Program-made: the position numbers and the translations under genes
NCBI GenBank assembly: GCA_027315345.1
Contig: DAHUYE010000075.1
Span: 1 to 45,577, forward strand
Direction: 5' to 3'
Source: Actinomycetota bacterium
GTDB lineage: Bacteria; Actinomycetota; Acidimicrobiia; Acidimicrobiales; JAJPHE01
Length of the DNA: 45,577 nt
The notes under the pieces: model-generated
The model's input: only the letters and a program-made list of their open reading frames with translations
Databases searched by the model: none
Told to the model about the DNA's origin: nothing
Shown: positions 23,271 to 32,385 of the stretch, in pieces
Layout: the number at the start of each line of letters is the position of its first letter
Position numbering within the stretch: position 1 is the first letter of the stretch

Positions 23271-25436
23271 CTACCGAGGCGAGGTCTCCGTGGTTGGCGA
23301 GAAGAGGCGGCGGACTCGTTCCAAATCCTCTTCTCTGGTCAGGATCCCGAGACCGTCTTCCGCTTCGACGATGGTGCTTCCTCTCGGCAGAAGCTGATCA
23401 GCGTCGCGCTGGAGGGTCATCACGATGGTCCCAGGCGGAAGCCCGAGCCGGCCGAGGGCAAGGCCGACGGTCGGAGAGCGGCTGGAGACTCTGACATCCA
23501 GCGCCACGGCCCGGGGCGAGATCCGGGAGACCTGGCTGAGCCCAGCGGTCAGACCGGCGCGATAGCCCCGCACGACCGCCGAAATCGAAAGAATTCCGGC
23601 CACGCGGCGGTCCGCGTCGAGGACCGGGATCCAATTGGTGCCGGCGTTCATGAGGGACTCGAGTGCGCTGGACAGCCGATCGGCTTCCAGCACGGTCGGA
23701 GCGGTGGGATCGGCCAGGCGGCCCACATCGGTGCCCTGGTGGGCGTCCAAACTCTCTTCGGAGGCCGGCGTCGGAGCTGCATCCCGAAGCGCCCGGGTGC
23801 TGACCGTGCCGATGAAAACACCGTTCTCATCGACGACGGGAGCCCCGGGGAGGTTGTCCCGCTGGAGCTTGGCGGCCGCCTCGGCGGCACCGTTCCGGGC
23901 ATCTAGAACCACTCTGGGTGCGCTCATGGCCTCCGCCACCGTGATGGATCCCAGCAGGGGCATGCCGGCCTGGAGCCGGTGGGCGGGTGAGTCGTCCCGG
24001 TTGGCCAGTTGGCTGCGGTAGATGGTGTCGTCGGCCCGGCGCACGATGAGGGTGGACAGGCCTACCGCCACCATGGCCGGGGCCAGTACGGCCAGGCTGC
24101 CGGTCATCTCCGCCGTCATCAGCATCACCGCCAGGGGAGCTCGTGATATCCCTCCGAAACAGGCCATCATCCCCACGATCACGAACGGGGCGGGGCTGTG
24201 GGGAATGTCCGGTGCGATCGGCTCCAGGAGCCGCCATACCGAGGCACCGGTGAATGCTCCGATGACCATCCCCGGACCGAAGATGCCCCCGGAGCCACCC
24301 GAGCCGATGGATAGGGATGTCGTGAGGATCTTGGCCGCCGGCAGGGCCAGCACCACCCACAGGGGCAGTCCGAGCAACTGCGCGCCGAGGGACTTCTGGA
24401 TCCAGCCGTAGCCGGTGCCGAGGACGCCGGGCAGGCCCAGGGCGATCAATCCGACGAGCACCCCGCCGAGGGCCGGCTTGAGGGGCCGGGCGACGGACAG
24501 GCCGGAGAACAATCCGGCGGTGGCGTAGAAGACCTTGGCGTAAAGGAGGCCGATCAGGCCGCCCATCACTCCGATGATGGCGTACCAGAGCAAGGCCAAG
24601 GGGTGGAGGAACTGATAGGAGCCCGAGGCGAAGCCGAAGAGGGGGGCGAAGCCGAAAACGGCGGCGAAGACCGTGTAGCCGATGACGGCGGCAATGATCC
24701 CGGGCACGATGGCGTCGACCTCGATGTCGTCCCGGTAGAGGATCTCGGCTGACAGGAGCGCACCGCCCAGGGGGGCGCCGAATATGGATCCGATGCCTGA
24801 ACCGATCCCGATGGACACCAGGATCCGACCGTCGGAAGGCTCCAGGTTCAGGACCCTGGCCAGGAAAGAGCCGAACCCGGCCGAGATCTGGGCGGTGGGA
24901 CCCTCCCGGCCTCCGGAGCCGCCCGAGCCGATGGTGATGGCCGAGGCCAGGATCTTCACGACCACGGCCCGGGCCCGGACGCCCCGGGGGTTGTCGTGAA
25001 CGGCGGCAATGGCGGCGTCGGTGCCGTGTCCTTCCGCCTCGGGGGCGAAGTTGAACACGATCAGACCCGATAACAGCCCGCCCAGCCCGACCACCAGGGG
25101 AATGGCCCAGGGCCGGGTGAAGTGAGATGAGCCGGCCAGGGCCCCCTCCCCCGTCGGCGTCGGAGGTTGGTAGCCGCCCAGGTCGTGCAGGAGAAGGTGG
25201 GTGGCCAGATTCAGGGCGTCGTAGAACACCAAGGCCCCCAACCCGGCGATGACGCCGACCAGAACGCCTAAGACCAGCCACTTGCGCAGGTAGGTGGTGG
25301 ACCGCAGCCGCCGGGATCCGGCCGTGGCAACCCCGCGCAGCCGGGTCCGCAGTGAAACGGGAAGACCCGGACCGGAAGCCACCGATCCACCTCCAGTCTC
25401 GGTGGTACCGGGTCTCCGGCGCCTCAGAGTGACCAC
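23271..25436 (-). CDS. ClC-type chloride channel/antiporter with CBS pair and RCK_C domain
   Basis: This 721-aa membrane protein moves chloride or a related anion. The transmembrane part (about residues 50-445) carries GREGPTAQ with the gating glutamate, expected in proton-coupled exchangers, and GSGGIFGPG. The usual N-terminal selectivity motif GSGIP is replaced by GHGTD, so the anion preference may differ. Two CBS domains (about 495-630) follow, probably binding adenine nucleotides. The C-terminal segment (about 640-715; SPRAVALDVRV, LPPGTIVMTL, LPRGSTIVEAEDGL) resembles the TrkA-C/RCK_C ligand domain of potassium transporters, a less common partner for ClC. GTG 25436 is the first start in the frame and has no strong Shine-Dalgarno sequence. 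Confidence 0.9.
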   Translation of the reverse strand: MVTLRRRRPGTTETGGGSVASGPGLPVSLRTRLRGVATAGSRRLRSTTYLRKWLVLGVLVGVIAGLGALVFYDALNLATHLLLHDLGGYQPPTPTGEGALAGSSHFTRPWAIPLVVGLGGLLSGLIVFNFAPEAEGHGTDAAIAAVHDNPRGVRARAVVVKILASAITIGSGGSGGREGPTAQISAGFGSFLARVLNLEPSDGRILVSIGIGSGIGSIFGAPLGGALLSAEILYRDDIEVDAIVPGIIAAVIGYTVFAAVFGFAPLFGFASGSYQFLHPLALLWYAIIGVMGGLIGLLYAKVFYATAGLFSGLSVARPLKPALGGVLVGLIALGLPGVLGTGYGWIQKSLGAQLLGLPLWVVLALPAAKILTTSLSIGSGGSGGIFGPGMVIGAFTGASVWRLLEPIAPDIPHSPAPFVIVGMMACFGGISRAPLAVMLMTAEMTGSLAVLAPAMVAVGLSTLIVRRADDTIYRSQLANRDDSPAHRLQAGMPLLGSITVAEAMSAPRVVLDARNGAAEAAAKLQRDNLPGAPVVDENGVFIGTVSTRALRDAAPTPASEESLDAHQGTDVGRLADPTAPTVLEADRLSSALESLMNAGTNWIPVLDADRRVAGILSISAVVRGYRAGLTAGLSQVSRISPRAVALDVRVSSRSPTVGLALGRLGLPPGTIVMTLQRDADQLLPRGSTIVEAEDGLGILTREEDLERVRRLFSPTTETSPR

Positions 25437-25776
25437 CCGGCGGCCCAGTCCTGCTCGGCCAGCTCACCGGCCGCGGCCGAGAAGGCATCCAGGGCCGCGA
25501 TCAGCTGGACAGCTCTCCTACAGGCGACGCTTCCTGCACATGGCAACTATCGCATAAGGCAGGAAGGCCAACTCTGGACCAGGCCCGCAGCGCCGACGGC
25601 CTTCGACCTGGGTCGGCCTTGGCTTAGGCTGTGGCGCCGGAGCGCCGGGAAGCCTGGTCGGCACGTCATCCGTCCGCGGAAGGAGCCGACTTGGGAGCTA
25701 GGCCTGGCACTCGACTGGGCCTGAGCGGCGGCCCGGGCCGACGGCGGGTCGTCCGCACAGGCGGGACGGGACCCCG
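25437..25776. other. Divergent gap between ClC and cation exchanger genes
   Basis: These 340 bp separate two divergently transcribed transporter genes and should contain both promoters. A minus frame at 25424-25546 (TTG start, 40 codons, ending AEQDWAAGWSL) overlaps the ClC start and looks weakly coding, but has no Shine-Dalgarno sequence. I see no other gene and no clear operator. Confidence 0.4.
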
Positions 25777-26775
25777 GTGAGCCCCGGGCCGGCAACGGCC
25801 GCCTTCGTGGTCGGCGCGGCGGTGAGTCTCGGCACCAGCTGGCTGCTCGTGTCCAGGTTGGAGCGGCTCGGGGAGCGGCTTGGACTATCCGAGGCGCTGC
25901 TCGGACTCCTGGCTGCCCTGGCCGCTGACGCCCCGGAGATAACCGCCTCGATCACGGCCGTCTCCCACCACCAGCGAAGTGTCGGCGCCGGGGTCGTCCT
26001 GGGCTCGAACGTCTTCAACCTCGCGGCCCTGCTCGGGCTGGGTGCCGTGGTTGCGGGGCGGATCGGGCTGCACCGGCGGGTCGTCCTTCTCGGGGGCGGA
26101 GTGGCTATCTGGACAGCGGCGGTCTGCCTCTGCGCAGTTGACGGAGTGATCGAGGACCCGGTGGCCCTGGTCCTGGTCATGGTGGTCCTGGTCCCTTACG
26201 TTGTGCTCCTGGGCGGACGTTCCCCGCTAGGGCCCCTGCCCCTGCCCAGAGGGTGGTTGACCTGGCTGGCCTCCGCGGTAGCCGAAGAGGAGCTCGAGCT
26301 GGTGGTGGCCATTCGGCCCCGGCGCGGAAGGCCGAAGGATGTTTTGGTAGCGGCGTTGGCCCTAGCGGTGGTGGTGGGTGCCGGCGCGGTCATGGAGAGG
26401 GGAGCCTCAACCCTCGGAGGGCACTACCGGGTCGCGGATGCCGTGGTGGGCGGTCTGGTCCTGGCGGCGGTGACCAGCCTGCCCAATGCGGTGGCCGCCG
26501 TTTATCTGGCCCGCAAGGGCAGGGGGGCGGCCGCACTGAGCACCGCCCTCAGTAGTAACACCCTGAACGTGGTCGCCGGCCTGCTGGCGCCGGGCATCGT
26601 GGTCGGCCTGGCCCGGCCGCCGGGCCAGGGGCTCCTCATCGCCGCGTGGTACATGGGCCTCACGGTCCTGACCCTGATTTTCGCCTTCTTCGCACGTGGG
26701 CTCCAAAGGTGGCAGGGCGTCTTGATAATCGCCGGCTACGGTGCCTTTGCGGCGTGGCTGCTGGCCCTCTCGTGA
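25777..26775 (+). CDS. Sodium/calcium exchanger-family (CaCA) membrane protein
   Basis: The 332-aa protein consists mainly of hydrophobic helices arranged as two homologous halves. The alpha-repeat signatures are AADAPEITASITA with GSNVFNLAALLG in the first half and AAVTSLPNAVAAV with SSNTLNVVAGLL in the second; the acidic and polar residues in them bind the cations. A basic, acidic cytoplasmic loop lies between (AVAEEELELVVAIRPRRGRPKD). GTG 25777 (VSPGPATAAF) is taken as the start. The ion exchanged cannot be told from sequence. It is divergent from the ClC gene. Confidence 0.85.
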   Translation: MSPGPATAAFVVGAAVSLGTSWLLVSRLERLGERLGLSEALLGLLAALAADAPEITASITAVSHHQRSVGAGVVLGSNVFNLAALLGLGAVVAGRIGLHRRVVLLGGGVAIWTAAVCLCAVDGVIEDPVALVLVMVVLVPYVVLLGGRSPLGPLPLPRGWLTWLASAVAEEELELVVAIRPRRGRPKDVLVAALALAVVVGAGAVMERGASTLGGHYRVADAVVGGLVLAAVTSLPNAVAAVYLARKGRGAAALSTALSSNTLNVVAGLLAPGIVVGLARPPGQGLLIAAWYMGLTVLTLIFAFFARGLQRWQGVLIIAGYGAFAAWLLALS

Positions 26776-26880
26776 AGGTGTGCTGACCCCGGCGGTGGGC
26801 GGGGAGACGAGGGCCGCGGTCGTTGGTCCTCAGTCAAAGAGCAGGTCTGAATTCCCTGAGCTCTGTTAATTTCAGTCAAT

Positions 26881-27609
26881 ATGGCGGATGTGGTCCGCAG
26901 GACGTTGTCATCGCTTCAACGGACGAGGCGGCCGGCCCATCCGGACCCTTTGCAACTGTTCTATCAAGACGAGCAGGCCGATCTCGAACGGTTCATGCGG
27001 CGGGTCTTCTACATGCTCTTCTACAACAACATCGCCGGGGACTACGCGGAGTTTGGCTGCCACGGAGCCAGGACCTTCACGCTGGCCGCCCGTACCAGCC
27101 AGATGATCGGACACGGAGCACACCTGTGGGCCCTTGACTCCTTTGAGGGACTTCCCTCGTCGGGGGACCCCCGTGATCAACACAGCGGCTGGACGCCCGG
27201 CGCCATGGCCATGAGCGAGTCGGCCTTTATCGAGGCATGTCTCGCTCAGGGAGTGGAGCGCGATGCCTTCACGACTGTGCCTGGTTTCTACTCCGACTCC
27301 CTCTCAGCCGCGGCACCCGGTCCCCGCCCTGAGCGGGTCTGCTTTGCCTACGTCGACTGTGACCTCTACACCTCCACTCTCGAGGCCCTCCGCTTCCTGG
27401 ACGGCCGGCTCTGCCACGGCGGCGTGCTGGCCCTGGACGACTACTACTGCTACAGCGAGACCCACCCCTCCGGGGAGCGCCTGGCGGCCCTCGAGGTCTT
27501 CGAGGACCACCCCCGCTGGCGCCTGGTGCCGTACCACCATTGGGGCTGGAACGGCCAGTCGTTCGTGATCGAGGACCGCTTCACAGGTCCAGGTGGTCCG
27601 ACCCTCTAA
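26881..27609 (+). CDS. TylF/MycF-family macrocin O-methyltransferase-like protein
   Basis: This 242-aa SAM-dependent methyltransferase belongs to the TylF family, whose known members methylate sugar hydroxyls and need Mg2+. The SAM region is GDYAEFGCHGARTFTLAA, followed by ALDSFEGLPS. The metal-site block FAYVDCDLYTSTLEALRFL and GGVLALDDYYC is well kept. The ATG at 26881 has no good Shine-Dalgarno sequence; AATATG directly after an AT-rich stretch (GTTAATTTCAGTCAAT) may mean a leaderless transcript. There is no sugar biosynthesis gene nearby, so the substrate is open. Confidence 0.85.
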   Translation: MADVVRRTLSSLQRTRRPAHPDPLQLFYQDEQADLERFMRRVFYMLFYNNIAGDYAEFGCHGARTFTLAARTSQMIGHGAHLWALDSFEGLPSSGDPRDQHSGWTPGAMAMSESAFIEACLAQGVERDAFTTVPGFYSDSLSAAAPGPRPERVCFAYVDCDLYTSTLEALRFLDGRLCHGGVLALDDYYCYSETHPSGERLAALEVFEDHPRWRLVPYHHWGWNGQSFVIEDRFTGPGGPTL

Positions 27610-27691
27610 GCGAGTTCAACAGCTCCGCGGTCCGCCTCGCCCGCCGCTCGTGACCGGCGCCTACTGTGGGCCACGCCGTCAGGGGGGCCAC

Positions 27692-28465
27692 ATGGCTGTG
27701 CCCGGAAGCGATCCGAACCGATTCACCCGGGCGCTGTTCGACGGTCTGGGCCGGCGCTACGACGCCCTGGCCGAACTTCTCTCCTTCGGCCAGAACGGCC
27801 GGTGGCGGACAGAGGCGGTCCGAAGGGTCCTGATGGCCGAGTCGATCACCAGCCCAACCCCGGCCGCCTCCCAGGCTCGCCCGGCCCCGCTGGTTCTCGA
27901 CGTCGCCTCCGGCACCGCCGGTATCGCCCTGGAGCTTTCGGCCCGCGGCGCCGGCGGGGTGGTGGGTGTGGACCTCACCGAGGCGATGTTGCGCCGCGGC
28001 CTCGAGAACATCCAGCGCGCCGGCGCCCAGGCAGCCGTGCAGCTGCTGGTCGGCCGGGCCGAGCAGCTCCCCTTCCCGGATGGGTGTTTCGACGGGCTCA
28101 GCTTCAGCTACCTGTTGCGGTACGTGGCCGATCCAGCTGCCACCCTGGCCGAGTTGGCCCGGGTCGTCCGCCCCGGCGGTCGCGTCGCCAGTCTCGAATT
28201 CGCTGTGCCGCCCAGCCGCTTCTGGCGCTTCTGGTGGTGGATGTACACCAGGTTGGTCCTGCCGGCGGCGGGCATGGTCACCGGCGGGCCCGAGTGGTAC
28301 CGGGTCGGCCGGTTCCTCGGACCGAACATCACCGGGCACTACCGGCGCTACCCCGTCGAGTCGACGGTGAAGGCGTGGGAGGCAGCCGGCCTGGCTGAGG
28401 TGGGTTTCAAGCGGATGAGTCTGGGGGGCGGCCTGGTCATGTGGGGGCACAAGCCGGGTGGTTGA
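27692..28465 (+). CDS. Demethylmenaquinone methyltransferase-like (MenG/UbiE family)
   Basis: This is a probable quinone C-methyltransferase, the last step of menaquinone synthesis. ATG 27692 follows AGGGGGG and gives 257 aa; the frame is open upstream but the family N-terminus (RFTRALFDGLGRRYDALAELLSFG) begins here. The SAM site is VLDVASGTAGIALELS, with GVDLTEAML and LPFPDGCFDGLSFSYLLRYV. It has a 15-residue insertion of low complexity before the SAM site (MAESITSPTPAASQA). It overlaps the next gene by 8 bp. The methyltransferase class is firm; the menaquinone substrate is inferred. Confidence 0.8.
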   Translation: MAVPGSDPNRFTRALFDGLGRRYDALAELLSFGQNGRWRTEAVRRVLMAESITSPTPAASQARPAPLVLDVASGTAGIALELSARGAGGVVGVDLTEAMLRRGLENIQRAGAQAAVQLLVGRAEQLPFPDGCFDGLSFSYLLRYVADPAATLAELARVVRPGGRVASLEFAVPPSRFWRFWWWMYTRLVLPAAGMVTGGPEWYRVGRFLGPNITGHYRRYPVESTVKAWEAAGLAEVGFKRMSLGGGLVMWGHKPGG

Positions 28466-29183
28466 GCGCCGACCCGCCTTCTACGCCGCCGCCCCCGGGG
28501 GGTGGCGGGACTGGTGGAGCCTCCTGCACCCTCCCTACACGGTCTGGCACCTCTCCTACGTGGCCATCGGGGCCGGTCTCGCCCCTCACCTGAACATGGC
28601 CAGACTGGGCGCCACCCTGCTGGCCTTCCTGGCTGCCGTGGGGATCAGCGCCCACGCCATCGATGAGTTGGGTGGCCGCCCCCTGGGCACGTCCATCTCC
28701 GGACCGGCACTGGTCGGGGCGGCGGCGGCGGGCCTGATCATCGCCCTGGGCCTGGGCGTGGCCGGCGTTGTCGATGTGGGCTGGGTGCTCACCCCCTTCA
28801 TGGTCATCGGCCCGCTTCTGGTGGTGGCCTACAACGCCGAACTGTTCGGTGGGATCGTCCACACCGACGCCGGATTCGCGGCGGCCTGGGGCTCCTTTCC
28901 GGTGCTGACCGCCTACGTGGCCCAGACCGGACGATTGAGCTGGGCCGCCCTGGCCGGGGCGGCCGGCGCCTTCGGACTGTCATTCGCCCAGCGCAGCCTG
29001 AGCACGCCGGCCCGGATGCTGCGCCGGCGGGCCGTGGGCGTTCAAGGGACGGTGGACCTCTCCGACGGCACCTCGGTCCAGCTCGATCACGCTGCCCTCC
29101 TGGGGCCCTTGGAGCGGGGCCTCCGGGCTCTGTCCTGGGCCATGGCCCTCATCGCCGCGGCGGTGGTCCTGTCCCGGTGGTAG
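28458..29183 (+). CDS. UbiA-like polytopic membrane protein
   Basis: The 241-aa protein begins at GTG 28458 inside the methyltransferase 3' end, so the two are co-translated. It has about seven hydrophobic segments. HPPYTVWHLSYVAIGA and ISAHAIDELGGRPLGT recall the first Asp-rich loop and RP motif of UbiA prenyltransferases, and YNAELFGGIVHTDAGFAAAWGSF recalls the second, but the full DxxxD motifs are incomplete. It may be a divergent prenyltransferase acting on the same quinone pathway as the MenG-like enzyme, or a related protein without that activity. Confidence 0.55.
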   Translation: MVERRPAFYAAAPGGWRDWWSLLHPPYTVWHLSYVAIGAGLAPHLNMARLGATLLAFLAAVGISAHAIDELGGRPLGTSISGPALVGAAAAGLIIALGLGVAGVVDVGWVLTPFMVIGPLLVVAYNAELFGGIVHTDAGFAAAWGSFPVLTAYVAQTGRLSWAALAGAAGAFGLSFAQRSLSTPARMLRRRAVGVQGTVDLSDGTSVQLDHAALLGPLERGLRALSWAMALIAAAVVLSRW

Positions 29184-29218
29184 TCAGGGATCCGGACGCC
29201 GATGGGCCCGAGCCGAGG

Positions 29219-29680
29219 TCAGCGGGTCAGCTGGCGGCGGAAGCCCCTCACGGTCATCTCCACCACCCGGTCGTGACCCCAGCGCAGTAGAGGGCCGGCC
29301 AGCAGGGAGGCAACTCTCATTCGGCGTTGGGTCATCTCGATGCGCCAGGAGACATCGGCACGGGTCCCGTCAGCCGTCGGTTCCAGGGTGAGGCGGGCGG
29401 GACCTTCCAGGTCCCCGTGCACGGTGGCCTCGACCCGGCGGGCCGGCTCACAGCGGTCCAGTTGGACCCGAACCGTCATCCGGTACGGCACCGGGGGAGA
29501 CACGACGCCCCGCAGGACCGAGCCGGCCTGCAGGCCGGGTCCGTCCAATTGGAAGTCGGACAGCCAGCTCCACCAGCCTTCGAAGTGCTCCATCTCCTCG
29601 ATGGCCGACCACAGGGCCTCAGGCGGGACCGGAAAGAGGAAGGAACCGGAGTACTCGATGACGTAGGGAGAGGCCACCAT
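29219..29680 (-). CDS. SRPBCC (polyketide cyclase/START-like) domain protein
   Basis: This single-domain protein of 153 aa has the helix-grip pattern: a first strand IEYSGSFLFPVPPEALWSAIEEMEHFEGWW, antiparallel strands (GSVLRGVVSPPVPYRMTVRVQL, VEATVHGDLEGPARLTLEP, TRADVSWRIEMT) and a long C-terminal helix. Members bind hydrophobic ligands in a central cavity or act on them. No partner gene is adjacent on the same strand; it is convergent with the UbiA-like gene, 35 bp away. Confidence 0.75.
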   Translation of the reverse strand: MVASPYVIEYSGSFLFPVPPEALWSAIEEMEHFEGWWSWLSDFQLDGPGLQAGSVLRGVVSPPVPYRMTVRVQLDRCEPARRVEATVHGDLEGPARLTLEPTADGTRADVSWRIEMTQRRMRVASLLAGPLLRWGHDRVVEMTVRGFRRQLTR

Positions 29681-29708
29681 TGGTGGACGCTACGACCGTG
29701 GTCTTGGC

Positions 29709-30461
29709 TCATGGCGCCGGAGCGCTTCCGTCCCGACCCAGCACCACCACCACCAGGTCGTCATGGAGGGCCTCGACGGCGGCTTCAAGGCCCCGGCCCA
29801 GACTGAGGGCTAGCTCCCAGGGCCGGGTACCCGGAGCCACCTCGGCCAGCATCGATTGGAGGACCCCCTCCCCGAACTGGCGCCCGTCAGGGAGGCGGGC
29901 CTCGGTCAGGCCGTCCGAGAAGAGCAGCACCAGGTCACCGTCTGACACCGTCACGGTGCTGACCTGGGACCGGGGCCGGCCTCCCAGGGCGTCGCGCAGC
30001 CCGAAGAGCGGGTTGGGATGCAGGGGAATCTCCTCGGCCTGGCCGGCGTGGACCAGCCAGGGTGGGGGATGCCCCACCGATACCAGCCGTACGTCGGGGC
30101 CGGCGTCGAGTTCGACATAGATGAACGACACCAGGGTGGAGGAGAGTTCCTCCTCCAGGGCCACCTCCAGGGTGGTGATGGCGTCCTCCATCTCCAGGCC
30201 GGCATAGGCCAGGGCCTTGAGTCCCTTGCGGATGGACATGCCCAGGGCGGCGGCCAGTGAGCCCTTCCCGGACACGTCCCCGATCAACAGAGCCAGGCCA
30301 CCGTCGGGACGGCGAAACCAGTCGTAGAAGTCGCCCCCCACCAACAGATCGGCCCCGGCCGGTTGATACAGGGTGGCAAAGGACCAGCCCGGGATGTCAG
30401 GCAGGTGGCTGGGGAGCAGAGCCCGCTGCACCGCCTCGGAGAGTTCTGGACCGCCCGCCAC
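29709..30461 (-). CDS. PP2C-type (SpoIIE/RsbU) serine phosphatase
   Basis: The 250-aa protein is essentially a bare SpoIIE catalytic domain: LPDIPGWSFATLYQPA, VGGDFYDWF and LLIGDVSGKGSLAAA hold the metal-binding aspartates, SVGHPPPWLV is the core strand, and LLFSDGLTEAR and HDDLVVVVLG complete the site. Such phosphatases act on anti-sigma-factor antagonists in partner-switching stress responses. N-terminal PAS or GAF sensor domains usual in this family are missing, so input probably comes from a partner. The start is GTG 30461. The divergent neighbour is the DUF1059 gene. Confidence 0.85.
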   Translation of the reverse strand: MAGGPELSEAVQRALLPSHLPDIPGWSFATLYQPAGADLLVGGDFYDWFRRPDGGLALLIGDVSGKGSLAAALGMSIRKGLKALAYAGLEMEDAITTLEVALEEELSSTLVSFIYVELDAGPDVRLVSVGHPPPWLVHAGQAEEIPLHPNPLFGLRDALGGRPRSQVSTVTVSDGDLVLLFSDGLTEARLPDGRQFGEGVLQSMLAEVAPGTRPWELALSLGRGLEAAVEALHDDLVVVVLGRDGSAPAP

Positions 30462-30515
30462 TGACGTACGCTATCGGCCGGCGGGCACAGTCCGGCCAGT
30501 ACGGAGGTCGACGCG

Positions 30516-30689
30516 ATGAAGGTTTTGCATTGCCGGGATGCCGGGTTTGATTGTGACGCCATCGTGAGAGGCGTCACCGCCGATGAGATTCTGGCTCAGG
30601 TCAGGCCGCACGCCGCCGAGGTCCACGACACCGAGGTCACCCCCGAACTCGAGGCCGGCCTGCTCACGCTGATCAAAGAGGACGCCTAA
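30516..30689 (+). CDS. DUF1059 small protein
   Basis: A 57-aa protein (MKVLHCRDAGFDCDAIV ... LLTLIKEDA) encoded from ATG 30516 with GGAGG about 7 nt upstream. It matches the DUF1059 pattern: an N-terminal strand with two cysteines (HCRD, FDCD), then VRGVTADEILAQVRPHAAEVH. The family is common in actinobacteria and archaea and has no established function. It is divergent from the phosphatase gene and convergent with the EAL gene. Confidence 0.8.
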   Translation: MKVLHCRDAGFDCDAIVRGVTADEILAQVRPHAAEVHDTEVTPELEAGLLTLIKEDA

Positions 30690-30756
30690 CTCAGGCCGGG
30701 TCGGGCCGGCCGGCCGGTCGAGCCGGCCCATAGGCGTGGCTGTTGCAGCCGGCCGC

Positions 30757-32385
30757 TCAGGCCGACTGGCGGGCTTCGTTCTTCACCACCGGCGCCGGCC
30801 GGCCCAACAGGTAGCCCTGGCCGAGGTTGACGCCCAGCTCCCGCACCGCCGTCAACTCGGCTTCGGTCTCGATGCCTTCCGCAATGAGTTCACAGCCGGT
30901 CTTGGAGGCGTAGCTCTGCAGTCCGGCTATGAGGGCCATCTTGGCCGGGTCGGACTCCAGGCCATGGACCCACGACCGGTCCAGCTTCATGAAGGCGGGC
31001 TTGAGGATGAGGACATGGCGTAGAGAGGCGAAGCCGGCTCCGGCGTCGTCCACCGACAGCAGCACCTCCCCATCGAGCCGGTCCAGGGCGGCCCGCAGGG
31101 CGTTGTAGTCGCTGACCGGCTCGTGTTCGGACAGCTCCAGCACCAGGGTCCGGTCCGGCTCCTCCAGGAGAGGTAGAAGGCAGTCGCTGGTCATGATCAT
31201 CTGCGGTGAGGCGTTGAGCCCCAGCCAGGTGTCGGGGGGCAGATCTGCCGCGGCCTGGATGGAGCGGGCCATGGTGGACTCCTCCAGGCGCAGGCCCATG
31301 CCCACCGCGCTGGCCTGGGCGAAGCGGGACTCGGGATCAGCGCCGTCATCGAAGCGGGTCAGGGCCTCATGGCCGACCACGGACCGCTCGTTCAGGCGGA
31401 TGATGGGCTGGTAGTGCACCCGGAAGCTGCCGTCGGCCAGCAGGGATGAGATCTGCATCTGGGCGGCGTGGTGGCCGGGCCCGCTGCTCAGCGCCGAGCG
31501 CAACATCTCCTCGGCGGCCCCGGCGAAGTCGATGGTGGCGGACAGCAAGCTGCGGGCGGCCCGCATGGACGAGTCGGCGTCGATGGCGACCATCAGCAGG
31601 CCGATGCAGCCCTGCCGGGCGCCCAGAGGTGCACAGGCCAGGGCCTCGGCGGACAGGAGGAGCCCGGGCCGGTCGGACTCGGCGCCGGAATGGTCGGCCA
31701 TCTCGATCCAGGGACCCAGGGTGGCCTTCACCTCGAGATACCGACTGAGGGCGCCGGAGAGGGTCTGGCCGTCACGGATGGAGCCGGGCAGGGTCCCGGC
31801 CGTGGAGAGGGGTACGGCCCGGCCCTGGTCAAACCAGACCACGGCCGCCCCGGCCACCCCGTCCAGTTCCAGAAGTCCGTCACAGATCCCGGCGGCGGTG
31901 GCCTCCGGGCCGCTCTGGCCGGCGGCCTGGCCCAGGTGGCGGAGGAGCCGGGCCCGCTCGCCCAGCAGGTCCGCCACCGTCTCGCCCCAGGACTCCTGTT
32001 GGCGGATCTGGGCCCGGACCCGGGCCAGGAGCTCATCGGGCTCGAAGGGCTTGGTGATGTAGTCGCTGGCCCCGGAGTCCAGCCCGGCCACCCGGTCATC
32101 GAGCTGGTCGGCCCCGGTGACGATGATGACCGGCAGCTGGGCCGTATCCGGGTCGGAGCGGATGCGGCCCAGGACGTCCAGACCGCTCATGCCGGCCAGC
32201 CCCAGATCAAGCAGGACCAGGTCGATCTCGTCCCGGGCCAGCGCCGCCAGGGCGGCCGGGCCGTCAGATGCCTCCACGGCCCGGTAGCCCCCGGTCGTTA
32301 TCAAGGTGGTCAGGAAACGACGAACCGAATCGTCATCCTCAACCACCAGTACCCGGGCTGGGCCCGAGTTGCGCGCCTCGTTCAT
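30757..32385 (-). CDS. Receiver-GAF-EAL protein, probable cyclic-di-GMP phosphodiesterase
   Basis: The 542-aa protein has a response-regulator receiver domain (about residues 10-125; VVEDDDS acidic pocket, phosphoacceptor Asp in LVLLDLGLAGMSG, Lys in YITKPFEP), a GAF-like sensor region (about 150-290) and an EAL domain (about 305-540). EAL catalytic residues look complete: GHEALTRF, LNAS, LELSEHE, VDDAGAG, FMKLDRSWV, IAEGIETEAEL and GQGYLLGRP. It should hydrolyse cyclic-di-GMP under control of a histidine kinase not encoded here. No GGDEF domain is present. Confidence 0.88.
   Translation of the reverse strand: MNEARNSGPARVLVVEDDDSVRRFLTTLITTGGYRAVEASDGPAALAALARDEIDLVLLDLGLAGMSGLDVLGRIRSDPDTAQLPVIIVTGADQLDDRVAGLDSGASDYITKPFEPDELLARVRAQIRQQESWGETVADLLGERARLLRHLGQAAGQSGPEATAAGICDGLLELDGVAGAAVVWFDQGRAVPLSTAGTLPGSIRDGQTLSGALSRYLEVKATLGPWIEMADHSGAESDRPGLLLSAEALACAPLGARQGCIGLLMVAIDADSSMRAARSLLSATIDFAGAAEEMLRSALSSGPGHHAAQMQISSLLADGSFRVHYQPIIRLNERSVVGHEALTRFDDGADPESRFAQASAVGMGLRLEESTMARSIQAAADLPPDTWLGLNASPQMIMTSDCLLPLLEEPDRTLVLELSEHEPVSDYNALRAALDRLDGEVLLSVDDAGAGFASLRHVLILKPAFMKLDRSWVHGLESDPAKMALIAGLQSYASKTGCELIAEGIETEAELTAVRELGVNLGQGYLLGRPAPVVKNEARQSA

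Noticed and set aside
23827-25488. 553-aa minus-strand frame inside the ClC gene
   Set aside because: Same strand, shifted frame, Arg/Pro-rich and without domains; the ClC frame is clearly the coding one.
25424-25546. 40-codon minus frame overlapping the ClC start, ending AEQDWAAGWSL
   Set aside because: Composition is weakly protein-like, but the start is TTG without a ribosome site and no family is recognised.
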